Source: Syncephalastrum monosporum B8922
Lineage: Eukaryota; Mucoromycota; Mucoromycetes; Mucorales; Syncephalastraceae
Length of the DNA: 64,000 bases
Direction of reading: 5' to 3'
NCBI GenBank assembly: GCA_000697355.1
Contig: JNEN01000814.1
Location: 54,143 to 118,142 of the forward strand
The notes below the pieces were generated by a model. The model was not told the origin of the DNA. It ran no database searches and saw only the letters and a program-made list of their open reading frames with translations. A program made the position numbers and the translations under genes. Shown here in pieces: positions 44,718 through 55,228 of the stretch. Numbering within the stretch: the first letter of the stretch is position 1; each line of letters starts with the position of its first letter.

Positions 44718-47700
44718 ATGAAAATCTATCGGGCTGAAACAGGCCAACAAGTCGAATGGCGGAAGACTCCTATAGACACGCAAGTATCTTGCTTTATCTT
44801 TGTGCCGCAGCAGCGGGACTTCGCTCATTCTCCAGTGTGGCGATCTCTGATTCTTTTCATGCAGGCTAGAGCAATTAAAGCATGAGCTCGAGAATGTTAC
44901 GGGTGTGCCAGCGGATTGTCAAATTCTGATGACAAGTTTTGGCACACAGGTGCGTCCAGACCAAGTTGCCACTGTTGTCTCGGCCGAAGGTCAAGTAAGT
45001 TGTCAAGGCAATAAAGCACCAAGGGCAGCCGTATCTGAGTCTCGCTTAGGACGAATATCTTGTATTTCTCTACGACCGACACTATTTAGGCGCTTCAGAG
45101 GAGGAAATATCTACTTTACTAGACGTCGAGACGCCTGTGCTTGAACCAAGGGTTGCTTCTCTCGATGGTACGTGTGAGGCTGGAGAAACGAGGAAAAGAG
45201 CCACATCATCTCACCAGATAACGTAGTACAAACCCCTCTTAATACGATCAGGGATGCCAAGGATATCCATAAAGACGATATCCTTAGCTTATGCGACACC
45301 TTTCTCCATCTATTTGGCCTGTTTGATGCACATAGCCAGGTAGGCATATTAGCCGTGCTCATCGGTGTGCTCAGGTATACTGATCAAAGTAGGCTCTCAA
45401 CAATGCCATCAATGCGCACACCAACTTAGCAAGGGCTATCGTCGAGGAACAGAAGGCACAGAGTATGGCCCTCAATGTGGCTATGACCAACCTCGAATCA
45501 CACAACTACGCGGTCGGCGACGGTATCCGTTCATTTTGTCTGCTGGCCGACAAAGACATCGCCCTTTATTCTTCTCTTGTCGACGCTGTCGATCTCGATC
45601 TTGTCATCTTGCGCAACGTCAGTATTCACCCTTCCGTATACCAGCACATCCAACTCGACCCCGAAACCGCCAAGGAGTCGTTGATTGATTTCGTAGACCA
45701 AGTTAGTATTTTGCGCGCCAAGCAGGATACTGCCGAGATATGCCAGCGCCTGAGGGCATCAGTGCGTGAGCTCAACTCGGTGGCACTTGATCTGCAAGAA
45801 TGCGAACGAAGCCTGGAGAAGCGCATCGCAGACAGCCTGGACCTTCAGACTCTGGACACGGCTGTGGTAGATATTCGTGAGATCCAAGGGAAGGCACGCT
45901 TCTTTCGGGACAAGGTCAAGCGCGATCGGGACCGCGTCTACCACAAGATCGCCGAAGTCCTCCAGGTACGCCCTTCTGATCTCGGCGCGAGCTCCATCCA
46001 GTCGCTCGTTGGGGCCTCCTCCACACCCGACTTTCTGTCTGACGACATTTCACCCACCCTCCTCTCCCACGCCAAAAAGACCTTTGAGGCACTCACCCAC
46101 CTCGCTGACATCCACCTTGCCGACTATATATCCAAGCTGACCAATTACGAAGGCAATGTGCGCTCCAGAGTGGTTGAGCTCGCGCGCACCAAGCGACGCA
46201 GCATTGAGCACTTTATCGCCAACATGAGCGTCGTCTCTCACCTCCAAAGCGAGATCGCTGGCATCACCCCACGTTTAGACAGTGCTAATAAAGAGCTCTC
46301 GGACTTCAAGGAAACGCAGGCTGCTCAGAGCTTAGAGATACCCCATCTAGCGCTCTATGCTTATGTACGTGCTTGATTTATTTTTTCATCTTCGGGGCTC
46401 TATGTTACTCACCCACTGCTCTCTCCAGGGAACGCTGCTCATTGAGATTGTACGACGAAAAGAATATGCCACCGTAAGTTTCGATACACATACATATGGG
46501 GGAACCTTAGAAAGCGTAACTCAATATACTAGATCCTTATGGAAAATGCCGCCACTCTTGCTGAACTTCTCGCAAGTTTACGCCTCAAAGAACAGGATCG
46601 CAGGGATCTTTTTATGCGCAATATTATCTCGCTCCTTCCGTTCAAACTGAAAGGTTAGACAAACTTTGGCCATAGAAATCGAACTTACGAAACAATTAGA
46701 CATGGACGTTTCTGCCGCTTTATGTGAAGTGTCTGCAACAACGGAACCTACACAAAACATGGATATTGATCGATCGGCAGTTGTTGGTGAGTCCGGTAAA
46801 GGCTCTGTAACTCTCGATTTCTAACCACGTTCCTTTTTTTTTATCAGAATTCATCAAGCTGTTGGCGCAGCAATACAGCTCAGGCAAAAGACCACGTTTT
46901 GCAGGGACAGGTGACAGTCCAAGCCGGCGCGTGGCTGGCAATAGTCTCCAGCGCCTATCCAGCCCAACCCAATCAGGGTATGTATTTTGTACCTTTTTGC
47001 AAAAGTCTGCTCACCACCGTTCTAGTGCACCCCGTCTCTTGGCACAACAACAACTGCAACAAAAGGAATCCGATTTGGGCGGGGACAAGTTCATCGATTT
47101 GCTAAATAACATGAATAAGCAGATGGACAGCCTGCGTTTTGACTTTTTGTCCGCACTCGAGGGCGCCTGTAAGTCGAAAAGTCAATGTCACGTCTCATGG
47201 CTGACTGTGCTTATAGTCTTTGGCGGTGGCGACGGCATTGTGCGCCCCTCTAGTAACGATCTCACCTATTCGCGCATCTCGGAAGTCGAACTTCAGCAAA
47301 AGACGAAAGCCCTCACGCGTGCTGAGGAGCGTGTCAAAGCTTACGAGTCCCGGATCGGCTCGTTGGAAAAGGCCCTTCAGCAAAGACGACTGCCCCTTGG
47401 AAGTGAACGATCTCAGAGCCCCCGCGGCGAATCGGGTGTCTCTTCGACTTACTCTGTTTTGGAGGACGAAGGGAAAAAGCCAGACGCAGACGTATTGGAG
47501 CAGAAACTCTTGGCAACTGAGAAGCGATACGAGGAAGTCGAAAGGCGCTATACCGAGACCATGCAGGAAGTGGATCAACTCAAAGACGCAATGCGAAAAA
47601 AGAACGCTCTGCTCGAAAGCATCAATCAGGACTGGGCATCTGAGCAAGAAGAGGTAGAGACTGGATGATAACTACGTCTGGCACGATACTGACGCTTGAC

Positions 47701-49835
47701 GCCGTATATAGTGGCGCAAGATGAAGGAAAAGCTGGAACAAGAGAAGGAAGAGATGCGACTCCAAATCCAAGAATTAGAGCAGCTACTTGAGGACGAGCG
47801 CCAAACGTATGAAGAGAATAGGCGGAGCGTAAGTATCTATCATTATTTTCGAGTAATGTGTCTGACAGAGCAAAATATTTCAGTTTTTGCGGGAAGTACA
47901 GATACAAGACAACCTCGCTGATATACGCGTGGCTGGTGTTGAAGATGATTGGCGATCCAAAGTAAACCGAAAACCTCTTGTAGAAAAAGAAAGTAGGACT
48001 AATGTCACTGTCTTCTTCCACCTCAGATGCAGGATCTGGAGAAACAGTTAGAGCAAGAGAAGCAGGAGAATGAGCGGCTCCGGATTGAGCACCAAAAAGA
48101 AATTGCGGAACTGGAACAAAAGAGTCGTGCGGAGCTGGCCCAAGCACAAGAAGAGAAGGCAGCCTTACAAGATACAATAGAAAAGCGAGAAGAGCATTAT
48201 GCCAAGGTAAGCTGAGGCTACTTGATAATGATAGCGTTGCTCAAGGATCTACGTAGCTGGAGTCTATAAACCAAGACACCGAGCAAGCGCGCGAGGATAT
48301 CAAACGACGCTTTGCACAGGTAGATAGTTTTCTGTCCTTTCAGTTATCATGGCGGCTCAATTTGCATCATGTAGGCTCGGGAGATGGTCGCCAACGCGGA
48401 AAACTCGTGGCGAGAGAAGCAGCAGCTTTTAGATACTGTAAGTAGTGGCAACAAAGAAAAAAGACGCCGCTTTCAACAGCAACATACGCTGATACGCCCC
48501 TACAGATGACCAAGGAACGCGAGGATATCCGTGTCGGCGTGTTGGACTTACTTAGTAGCTTTGACTGTGTGCCTGAAAACCCAGAGTCCAAGTCGCTGCT
48601 AGATTTGCTCAAGGAATGCACAGATGGCCTGAGTTTGCTCTACGAAGAATGTGCAGAGTTGCGATCTATGGCGCGCTTGATGGCAGAGCGCCTTGAAGAT
48701 TTCCGGAAGGGTGTGGTCTACCAAGTTACAAAGACGCTCCACCTGCCTGTGGACGAAGAGGAAGCGGGTATGATTTCACGCAAGATCACGCTCAGCGAGG
48801 AAGATCCTGCGACGTGGAACCACGCGCTCCAGGCTGCCAACTTGATTGACGCGGGCAAGTTTGTGGAGCGTGTCCGGAAAAAGGTCAAGGACGCGCATGA
48901 ACTCACGCGTCGTTGGCAAAAGGAATACCATGACCTAAAAGGTAAACAGCAGGAGAGTGGACTTGGAACGACGAGCTCACGCTTACTATTTGTAGAAAAA
49001 TATACCAAGGCGGCCAGCAGTGCACGCGAGAAGATCGCTTTTCGAAAGTAAGCCGGTGTGGGTTGAGCGGTTAGACATGCAAACTTAATCGAGATTGTAT
49101 AGTTTCAAAATTGGGGATGTGGCGCTCTTTCTACCAACCCGCAACGCCAGTGGCAAGCCATGGGCAGCCTTCAACATTAATGCACCACACTATTTCCTCA
49201 AGCCTTCTGATACAGTGGCTGAACAAATGAACACCCGCGAGTGGATTGTGGCGCGTATCACATCCATTACTGAATCGACCGCTGACCCGGCTGTGCCAGA
49301 GTCAAATCCGTATGGCCTCGCATCCGGATTGCATTACTATCAGCTCGAAGTTGAGTTGTGGAAAGGCAATCGCGCGAATAAGAGCCAACGTCGATCAAAA
49401 CAGAGGCGCAGTAGCTCCCGCGAGAGCGCTCAAGCAACATCCCCGTCTCAACAACTACAAGAGCAATCGGGACCGGAAGCAACGACAAGCCCCCAGCTCC
49501 CGCTGAGCAAGACGCCGCCTACGCAAGACACGGGTTTGGCGAGCATCAGTCTCGAAAGCCGCCGTGCGTCCCAGCCAGGCGGAGCGAGCATGATGTCCAC
49601 AATGCATGCGTTGTCACCGCCCATGGAAGACACAGCGCTGCTTGAGAGTCAATCCACGCCAGCCTCTCGCCGTCCTTCGTACCCGCTGTCCATGTCCAGC
49701 TCCAACGTAGTGCATAGTTATGTGCCACCCAGCTCACCGCCCTCAGCCAGCCACCTTGAGCGACGTAAGAGCGCAGGTTACCTTTCGCAGGAAAGCGCAC
49801 TGGATCCTGCGTTTATATGGACAAGCCAGGAATAG
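44718..49835 (+). CDS. ATG11: Autophagy scaffold Atg11
   Basis: Nineteen exons: 44718-44779, 44865-44994, 45050-45167, 45218-45339, 45393-46364, 46429-46473, 46533-46653, 46700-46786, 46848-46977, 47026-47168, 47217-47653, 47712-47828, 47884-47961, 48027-48206, 48257-48319, 48375-48437, 48506-48941, 48996-49047, 49103-49835; about 1362 residues. The N terminus has the ubiquitin-like start of Atg11 ([34 protein letters not shown]). The middle is long coiled coil, dense in Glu, Gln and Lys. The C-terminal ATG11/FIP200 claw domain has [22 protein letters not shown] and [11 protein letters not shown], followed by a Ser/Pro-rich tail. Atg11 links cargo receptors to the Atg1 kinase in selective autophagy. 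The first intron needs a GC donor (GCAAGT at 44780). Two introns (46978-47025 and 48942-48995) are multiples of three without stops. Confidence 0.9.
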
Positions 49836-49978
49836 GTTCGATGTGACTCCCCCTCCTCCCTTCCCTACAACACCTCCATCACATTTCCCGCTGTTTTCTG
49901 TTGTAGATATATATATGTTTCTTGCATTGGACCAATTTTTTTTTCTTTCCTTTTTCTCCGTTATCGTCTTGTGGAACT

Positions 49979-50526
49979 TTAGACGGTGTTCCGGAGGACT
50001 AGAAGGTTGACTAGTTAGAGAGGAGAAAGGGATCAAAGATACGGCACGGATTTTACCTAGCACGACCGAGTCACCACGCAAAAACATCTTGCTGACAAAA
50101 CGGTCCTTGTTAACAGGCTTGGCCTTGGCACCTTTGCCAGTTCGTGGCGTCTCCGTCCACATCTAACACGCAGAAAAAGACGCGCAAAGGCACTTGTCAG
50201 CATATGATTGCAGTCCTTTAAAGAATGGCTCACCTCCTTGACATTCTCTAGGACCATGTTGCAGTGACGATCAAAAGCCTTGACACGAGCAAGCATCTTA
50301 TGGTTGTTGCGGCAACTGATCAGGATCTGATTGTTGTTCTTTACGGATTGCTGCAATACAGAGAGCGGACCAGTGTTGAAGTCGATCTCCTCCTGCTGAC
50401 GGAGCTCCTCTTCTGACATTTCGGCCTTGGCTTTGCTATAGATTTGAATACATATATAATAATAGAAAAGGCAAACGAGGAATATCAATATATTGCAGTG
50501 ATCGCATCACGTCAATCGCACCTCAT
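49979..50526 (-). CDS. SMD2: Small nuclear ribonucleoprotein Sm D2
   Basis: Exons 50526-50522 (5 bases), 50435-50234, 50162-50057 and 49998-49979 encode 110 residues; human SmD2 has 118. The Sm1 motif is in [14 protein letters not shown] through [19 protein letters not shown] and the Sm2 motif in [18 protein letters not shown]. The protein is part of the heptameric Sm ring of spliceosomal snRNPs. The start codon is taken as ATG at 50526: ATG-AG joined to C-AAA gives [11 protein letters not shown], which lines up with the human KPKSEMTPEEL. If the 5-base exon is wrong, the next ATG, inside exon 2, gives MSEEEL. The last exon codes for six residues and the stop. The gene converges on ATG11 with 143 bases between stop codons. 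Confidence 0.93.
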
Positions 50527-50930
50527 GATGTGTTATTTGGAGTTGTGTAATGAAAGGAAAAAAAAGCTATATGAGCAGGAGCGGGTGGCGGGATGAGATG
50601 AATGCCGCAGAACTACAGACGCGCGCACTATATCAAATCAAGTCACGGGGTGTCATTATTATTCGACTTACTCTTTTTTCTTTCACTGCTGTCTATCACT
50701 AACACCAGAACATGTTCTCTAGACTGATGCACACGACTCGCTTTATTACAGTATGCGTATGCACAAAAGAATGCACACGAATAATCATATGATACAATTT
50801 GCTCGAAAAAATAACAGGTGAATCAAGAAAAATATGGAGGGAAGGGGAACTCTGATTCACTTGGCACACCGACAACCCAACATCAAACCCATATCATCAC
50901 GGAATGGAAAAGATAAAAAAAATGTGCATG

Positions 50931-50963
<33 letters not shown>

Positions 50964-50979
50964 GCGATTATGTTCGTCT
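50527..50979. other. Region upstream of SmD2, 3' of the J-protein gene
   Basis: 453 bases. It contains a GT microsatellite at 50932-50960 just behind the J-protein stop codon. No gene is seen. Confidence 0.5.
50932..50960. repeat. (GT)n microsatellite
   Basis: About fourteen GT units in a row, 20 bases past the stop codon of the J-protein gene, so inside its probable 3' UTR (as CA on that strand). Confidence 0.9.
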
Positions 50980-52369
50980 TCACTGAGCACGCTGGGAGGA
51001 AGACGAGGTGGAATGACGGTGCTCCTCGATCGGGATGTCGTCGGGAGACACGTCAGGGCGCACCTTGGTATAGACATTGCCAATGATACGGAGAGCGTTC
51101 GCGCGTGCACGGCGCGTCTCTCGCGTCGCCTGTTCATCGCCGAGCACCTTGTCGCACACGTCGCGGAGGACGCTCTCGACCTCGAGCTTGGATCCGCGCC
51201 AGATGGCCTGGAGACCCTTGGCAGCCGCTGCCTCTTCGAGCTTCGACCGTTCCTCCTCCGTCAGTCCTTTCTCCTCGGCCTTCTGAAGTTCGCTGAAGCT
51301 AGACTGCAAATCGAGTGCAGTCCGCAGCGTGCCGACCGTCTCGCTAAAGATGTAGCCCTTCTCACGCACGCTGTGGTACATGCCGCCCAAACCAAAGGCG
51401 ATGCTCTTGCCCAGATATTGGTTTGCCTTCATGGTATAAGTGCCGCCAATGGCGTGCAAGAGCTCGACGCCATAGTTCTCGTGCTTCAGGTCCTCGGCTT
51501 CAATCTGGACAATGTTGGTGAAGGCCGCAATAGAGCTGGGTGAGGTGTCGGCCATCTCCGTGTACAGGCTGAGCTTGTTGATCAGTTTCTGAGCAAGGCC
51601 GTCAACGCGCTTGGCACGGACCTCGGCACGCTCCTGGTCCGCCTTTTCCTTTTCGGCCTCGCGTTGGGCCTTCTCCTCGGGCGAGAGACTCTCGTCGTTC
51701 TCGTTCTCGGCCGTCTCCAACGCCTCGCGCATGTCCTTGCCGATTGAAATCTCACCAATGATGTCGACGAAGCGGTCACCGCCAAACGACTGGCGGAAGA
51801 ACTCTTCAGGATCGACAAAGCCGCCGTCTGGCTTCACGCCGTTCTCTTCGCCATACTCGTTGTAATGCTTGCGCAGCTTCGGGTCGGACAAAATCTGGTA
51901 TGCCTCGGATATCTTCTTGAACCGCTCCTCGGCGGTAGGGTCGTTTGGGTTTTTGTCGGGATGGTATCGAATGGCCTTCTTGCGGTACGCCTTTTTGATG
52001 TCATCCTGGGTCGCTGTGGTCGGTATGCCCAGCAGATCGTAGTATTCGGTCGACACCGGGTTTTCGTCTGCATGGGCGTCGTATCCAGGTGGTATCAGTA
52101 CCGAGCAAACAAGGGATCCTATGCGTGTGCTTACCAGTGCCTTTCTTGCGTGACCTTGATTTCGAAGTTTTGTTGTTCGTGTTGCTGCCTTTGAGGTCGG
52201 TGCCGCTGGCATCGAGTTCGTAGTTGCAGGTCTTGTGACAACTCCAGCATTCTACCTCAACTTTCTGGTTCTTGAGGCCAGAGTCCGGCAAGAATTCAAG
52301 AGCAGAGCGGCATGAGTCGCATGTGGCTTTAATGTAAGGTTCTGGCTTCCTCGACTGATAAACGGTCAT
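50980..52369 (-). CDS. DnaJ/Hsp40 protein with DnaJ-X domain and N-terminal zinc ribbon
   Basis: Exons 52369-52135 and 52067-50980 encode 440 residues. Residues 17-44 carry two CxxC pairs (C17/C20 and C41/C44), a small zinc ribbon. The J domain starts at YYDLLGIP near residue 87 and has the HPD loop in [10 protein letters not shown]. Then come [22 protein letters not shown], a Glu/Lys-rich helix and the DnaJ-X region ([31 protein letters not shown]) as in yeast Caj1 and Djp1. It should stimulate an Hsp70; Djp1 acts in peroxisomal import, Caj1 at membranes. The zinc ribbon before the J domain is unusual. The gene diverges from RRP7 across 136 bases. Confidence 0.92.
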
Positions 52370-52505
52370 GGCGTTGTCGGCCCAAGAGGAGAAGTGTGTA
52401 CAGTAAGTGTATATCTCTGAGATTGGAAAAGAGAATTTTTATGGGATTTTTTTTTTTTTCGATTCTCCATCAAACTTATTATTATTATTTCCTGCCATTA
52501 TCATT
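52370..52505. promoter_or_regulatory. 136-base divergent promoter, J-protein / RRP7
   Basis: Start codons of the J-protein (minus) and RRP7 (plus) are 136 bases apart. A T run at 52447-52460 lies in the middle. Co-expression of a chaperone with a ribosome-biogenesis factor is plausible but only inferred. Confidence 0.5.
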
Positions 52506-53390
52506 ATGCCAAAGCGACAACGGACCGAACCTTCACAGACCGAGCTCCAGGAGATCTCCGGCTTCAAGATCCTGCCGGTCATGGTAGGCAGCGGCAGCAC
52601 ACGTCACTACCTGTATATCCGACAGCACGTCATGCGCACGCCCACCAAAGGTCTTGAGCCCGATCGCACGCTTTTTGTCCTGAATCTGCCCGTCGATGCC
52701 ACCGACAGCCACCTCGAAGAACTGTTTCGGCCCGCGCAAGGCATCGCACGTGTCTTGTACCAAGATATCCTTGTCGAACAGCAGCACCAAAACTCGCCCG
52801 TGCCTACGCCCCTGCGCAGACTTCTACACAGCGGTTCGGCTGCCCATGTCGTGTTTGAATCCGCCGACGATCTCGCTTCGATTCTCACCATGACGGACTC
52901 GCACCGCTCCTGGAAACCCTCCAAGAAGTCCAAGGCCGGCCTGGAGCGCTTGGGCTTCGCAAGATACCTCCAAAAGTACGACGTCTCCCGCCCGACAGAC
53001 CTGTGGGCGCACGTTGAGACGTGCTTCTCCAAATTCGACACACACGAGTATGAGAGGGAGCGGGACGTCAAGGACAAGGCAGAACAGATGGACGACGATG
53101 GTTTCACGGTTGTGGTTCGAAAAAAGGCACCTCTAGCTGCCGAGCAGCCAGAAGCTTTGCCCAAGAAGAAGAAGTCCGAGCTGAAGGACTTCTACCGCTT
53201 CCAGTTCCGCGAAAAGAAACAAACAGGTATGCGTGCTCTTGACTATCTTACTTCTTACGTACTATCATGCGCCTCCCTCCTACTTGTTACTGACTGTACT
53301 CTAGAATTGCAAGATCTGCGGAAAAAGTTCGAAGAGGACAAGGAAAAAATTGCGAAACTCAAGCAGGCACGGAAATTCAAGCCATATTAA
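52506..53390 (+). CDS. RRP7: Ribosomal RNA-processing protein 7
   Basis: Exons 52506-53226 and 53305-53390 encode 268 residues. The RRM-like domain has TLFVLNLPVDATDSHLEELF near residue 57 and AAHVVFESADDLASIL. The C-terminal Rrp7 domain is clear: DDDGFTVVVRKK, FYRFQFREKKQ and the basic end LRKKFEEDKEKIAKLKQARK. Rrp7 works with CK2 and the UTP-C complex in 40S subunit assembly in the nucleolus. The 78-base intron is a multiple of three without a stop; reading through it would insert 26 residues into the conserved EKKQTELQDLRKK block, so I splice it. I start at the ATG at 52506 (MPKRQRTEPS), not at an upstream in-frame ATG in T-rich leader. Confidence 0.92.
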   Translation: MPKRQRTEPSQTELQEISGFKILPVMVGSGSTRHYLYIRQHVMRTPTKGLEPDRTLFVLNLPVDATDSHLEELFRPAQGIARVLYQDILVEQQHQNSPVPTPLRRLLHSGSAAHVVFESADDLASILTMTDSHRSWKPSKKSKAGLERLGFARYLQKYDVSRPTDLWAHVETCFSKFDTHEYERERDVKDKAEQMDDDGFTVVVRKKAPLAAEQPEALPKKKKSELKDFYRFQFREKKQTGMRALDYLTSYVLSCASLLLVTDCTLELQDLRKKFEEDKEKIAKLKQARKFKPY

Positions 53391-53768
53391 TAAAGTTGTG
53401 TTATATTGCTACTACATTGTGTATAAAAAAGAAACATGTGCGTGTGTGTGTGCGGGGGTGCATTGGGTCTGTATAGTGTGCTTGGGAGAAAGTGTACTTG
53501 TTAAATGATGCTATTATGTATGTGTCTATGGTTCCAGGGAGGAGAGAAGGCAACAGTAAGAAGGATCAGTAAATATGATAATTACAACGGGTTAGAGCGA
53601 ACTAGGGTAGGGGGGGAAGGTGTTAGATGTATGTGCGAAATAGTGTAGAGTTGATAATTTGTCGTACGGCAACGCGCAATAAAGAAAGGAAAAAGAGAGA
53701 CGAGAGGGTATTGTAATCGGCTGTAGGCATGGCGTCTGCTTACATGGCGTGTCGCTTCGTGACGTGCT
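53391..53768. other. Convergent intergenic region
   Basis: 3' flanks of RRP7 (plus) and the G-alpha gene (minus), with AATAAAG at 53389. No gene is seen. Confidence 0.5.
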
Positions 53769-55228
53769 TTAAAGCAACAGTGTCTGGAGGTTTTCATGCA
53801 GGATGCTATCCGAAACCGAATTCATGACGTGGCTGAGGAGCTGCGTGTCAGTCGCCACTGTGTAATGCACGTAGACCTGTTTCTTTGCGCTGCGATTCAA
53901 CTTTTCAAATCGCTTGCAAAAATAGTCGGCCACCTGATCCACATCCTTGGACGGCCCGGTGTAATCCGGGAAGTAGGCCTTGATGGGCGATCGACGCAGC
54001 TTGCGCCGGAACACATCCATTTTGTTGAGGAAGAGAATCATGGACGTGTTGACGAACCAGGGCGAGTTGCATATAGAGTCAAATAGCATCATGGCCTCGT
54101 ACATCTGATACAGGCACGTCGCATCATGTTAGTGCCTTGCCCTTTCTATCAGAAAAATAAATCATTACGTACCTGGTTAGAATCACGGTCTTCCACGAGA
54201 CAGCAATCATAGCCACTGATTGCCACGACGAAAAGGACTGACGCCACGTTTTCAAAGCAATGAATCCTATTATATCAATGATATCAATAAAAGAAGCGTC
54301 GTTCCAGATTTAGAACACACCATCTATTTGGGACAAGCCAAATCAATCGTGAATAGAGATGGATACTTACCATTTTTTGCGCTCACTTCGTTGTCCGCCG
54401 ACATCACACATACGATAAGTGATCGGTCCATTGCGAAACGTGGTCTCAACAATACCGGTGGTTTTGATGCGGCACTGGATGATATCTTGGTCGGTGGGAA
54501 CATAGTCGGGCTGAAAGATACGATCCAGTTCGTTGTAAAAGCTAAAATAAAACACGAAACGCGAAACACGCGAAAGGCGAGTTAATCACTTTCCAAACAT
54601 GGCCTGCAATACATACTATTGAACATTGTCGTTCAGGGCAAATTGGTTGCCTTTAGCAAAAGTTTCTTGGATGCCTTGGTCTGCCCAGAGAGACTTGAGA
54701 GGACCGAGATATTCGGCAGGGTAGGGCATGCCTTGGCTGATCATGGGGGGGTTTTCGAAGAGCGAAATGTATGCCTGATTTTGTCTGAATGCTTAAAACA
54801 CGTGAAAATAGAAGGGACATTTGAAAAGGAAAACTTACCCAATTCGCGTTATCATGAAGTGTAAGCTGTACCTCCTGCATGGACTCCAGTAACGATTGCA
54901 TCGCTGATAAGACGTTGCCGAGGATCACCAGCCGAAATGCTTCCCGTTCGGCGACTGAGAAACCAGAGGCGTGAATTAAGCGCATCTGTTTCAACACCGT
55001 CGATTTGCCCGAGTCTCCCGCACCTATTTCATGTCATTGTTTTTTTTTTTATAAAATGACGAAATCATAAGTCCCTCTTGTTTTCTTTTCTTGCATGATG
55101 TGGAGTATGCTGTCTATGTACTCACCGAGTAAGAGGATTTTCACCTCGCGGTTCAAGCGTTTCTGATGCACTTTAATTTGCTTGTCAATGGCTTTGCTTT
55201 TACTGGCGCTGCTATGACTGTTGCCCAT
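53769..55228 (-). CDS. Heterotrimeric G-protein alpha subunit
   Basis: Exons 55228-55126, 55023-54839, 54774-54617, 54541-54371, 54266-54173 and 54104-53769 encode 348 residues. MGNSHSS at the start fits N-myristoylation at Gly2. G1 is GAGDSGKS at 35-42; the switch I arginine is in [14 protein letters not shown]3 is [12 protein letters not shown] with the catalytic Gln; G4 is FLNKMD. G5 is TVATDT where most G-alpha have TCATDT. The end NLQTLLL lacks the Cys that pertussis toxin modifies. It transmits receptor signals at the plasma membrane. Exon 3, in the helical domain, is accepted at the second possible AG to keep phase. Which fungal G-alpha group it belongs to I cannot tell. Confidence 0.94.
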
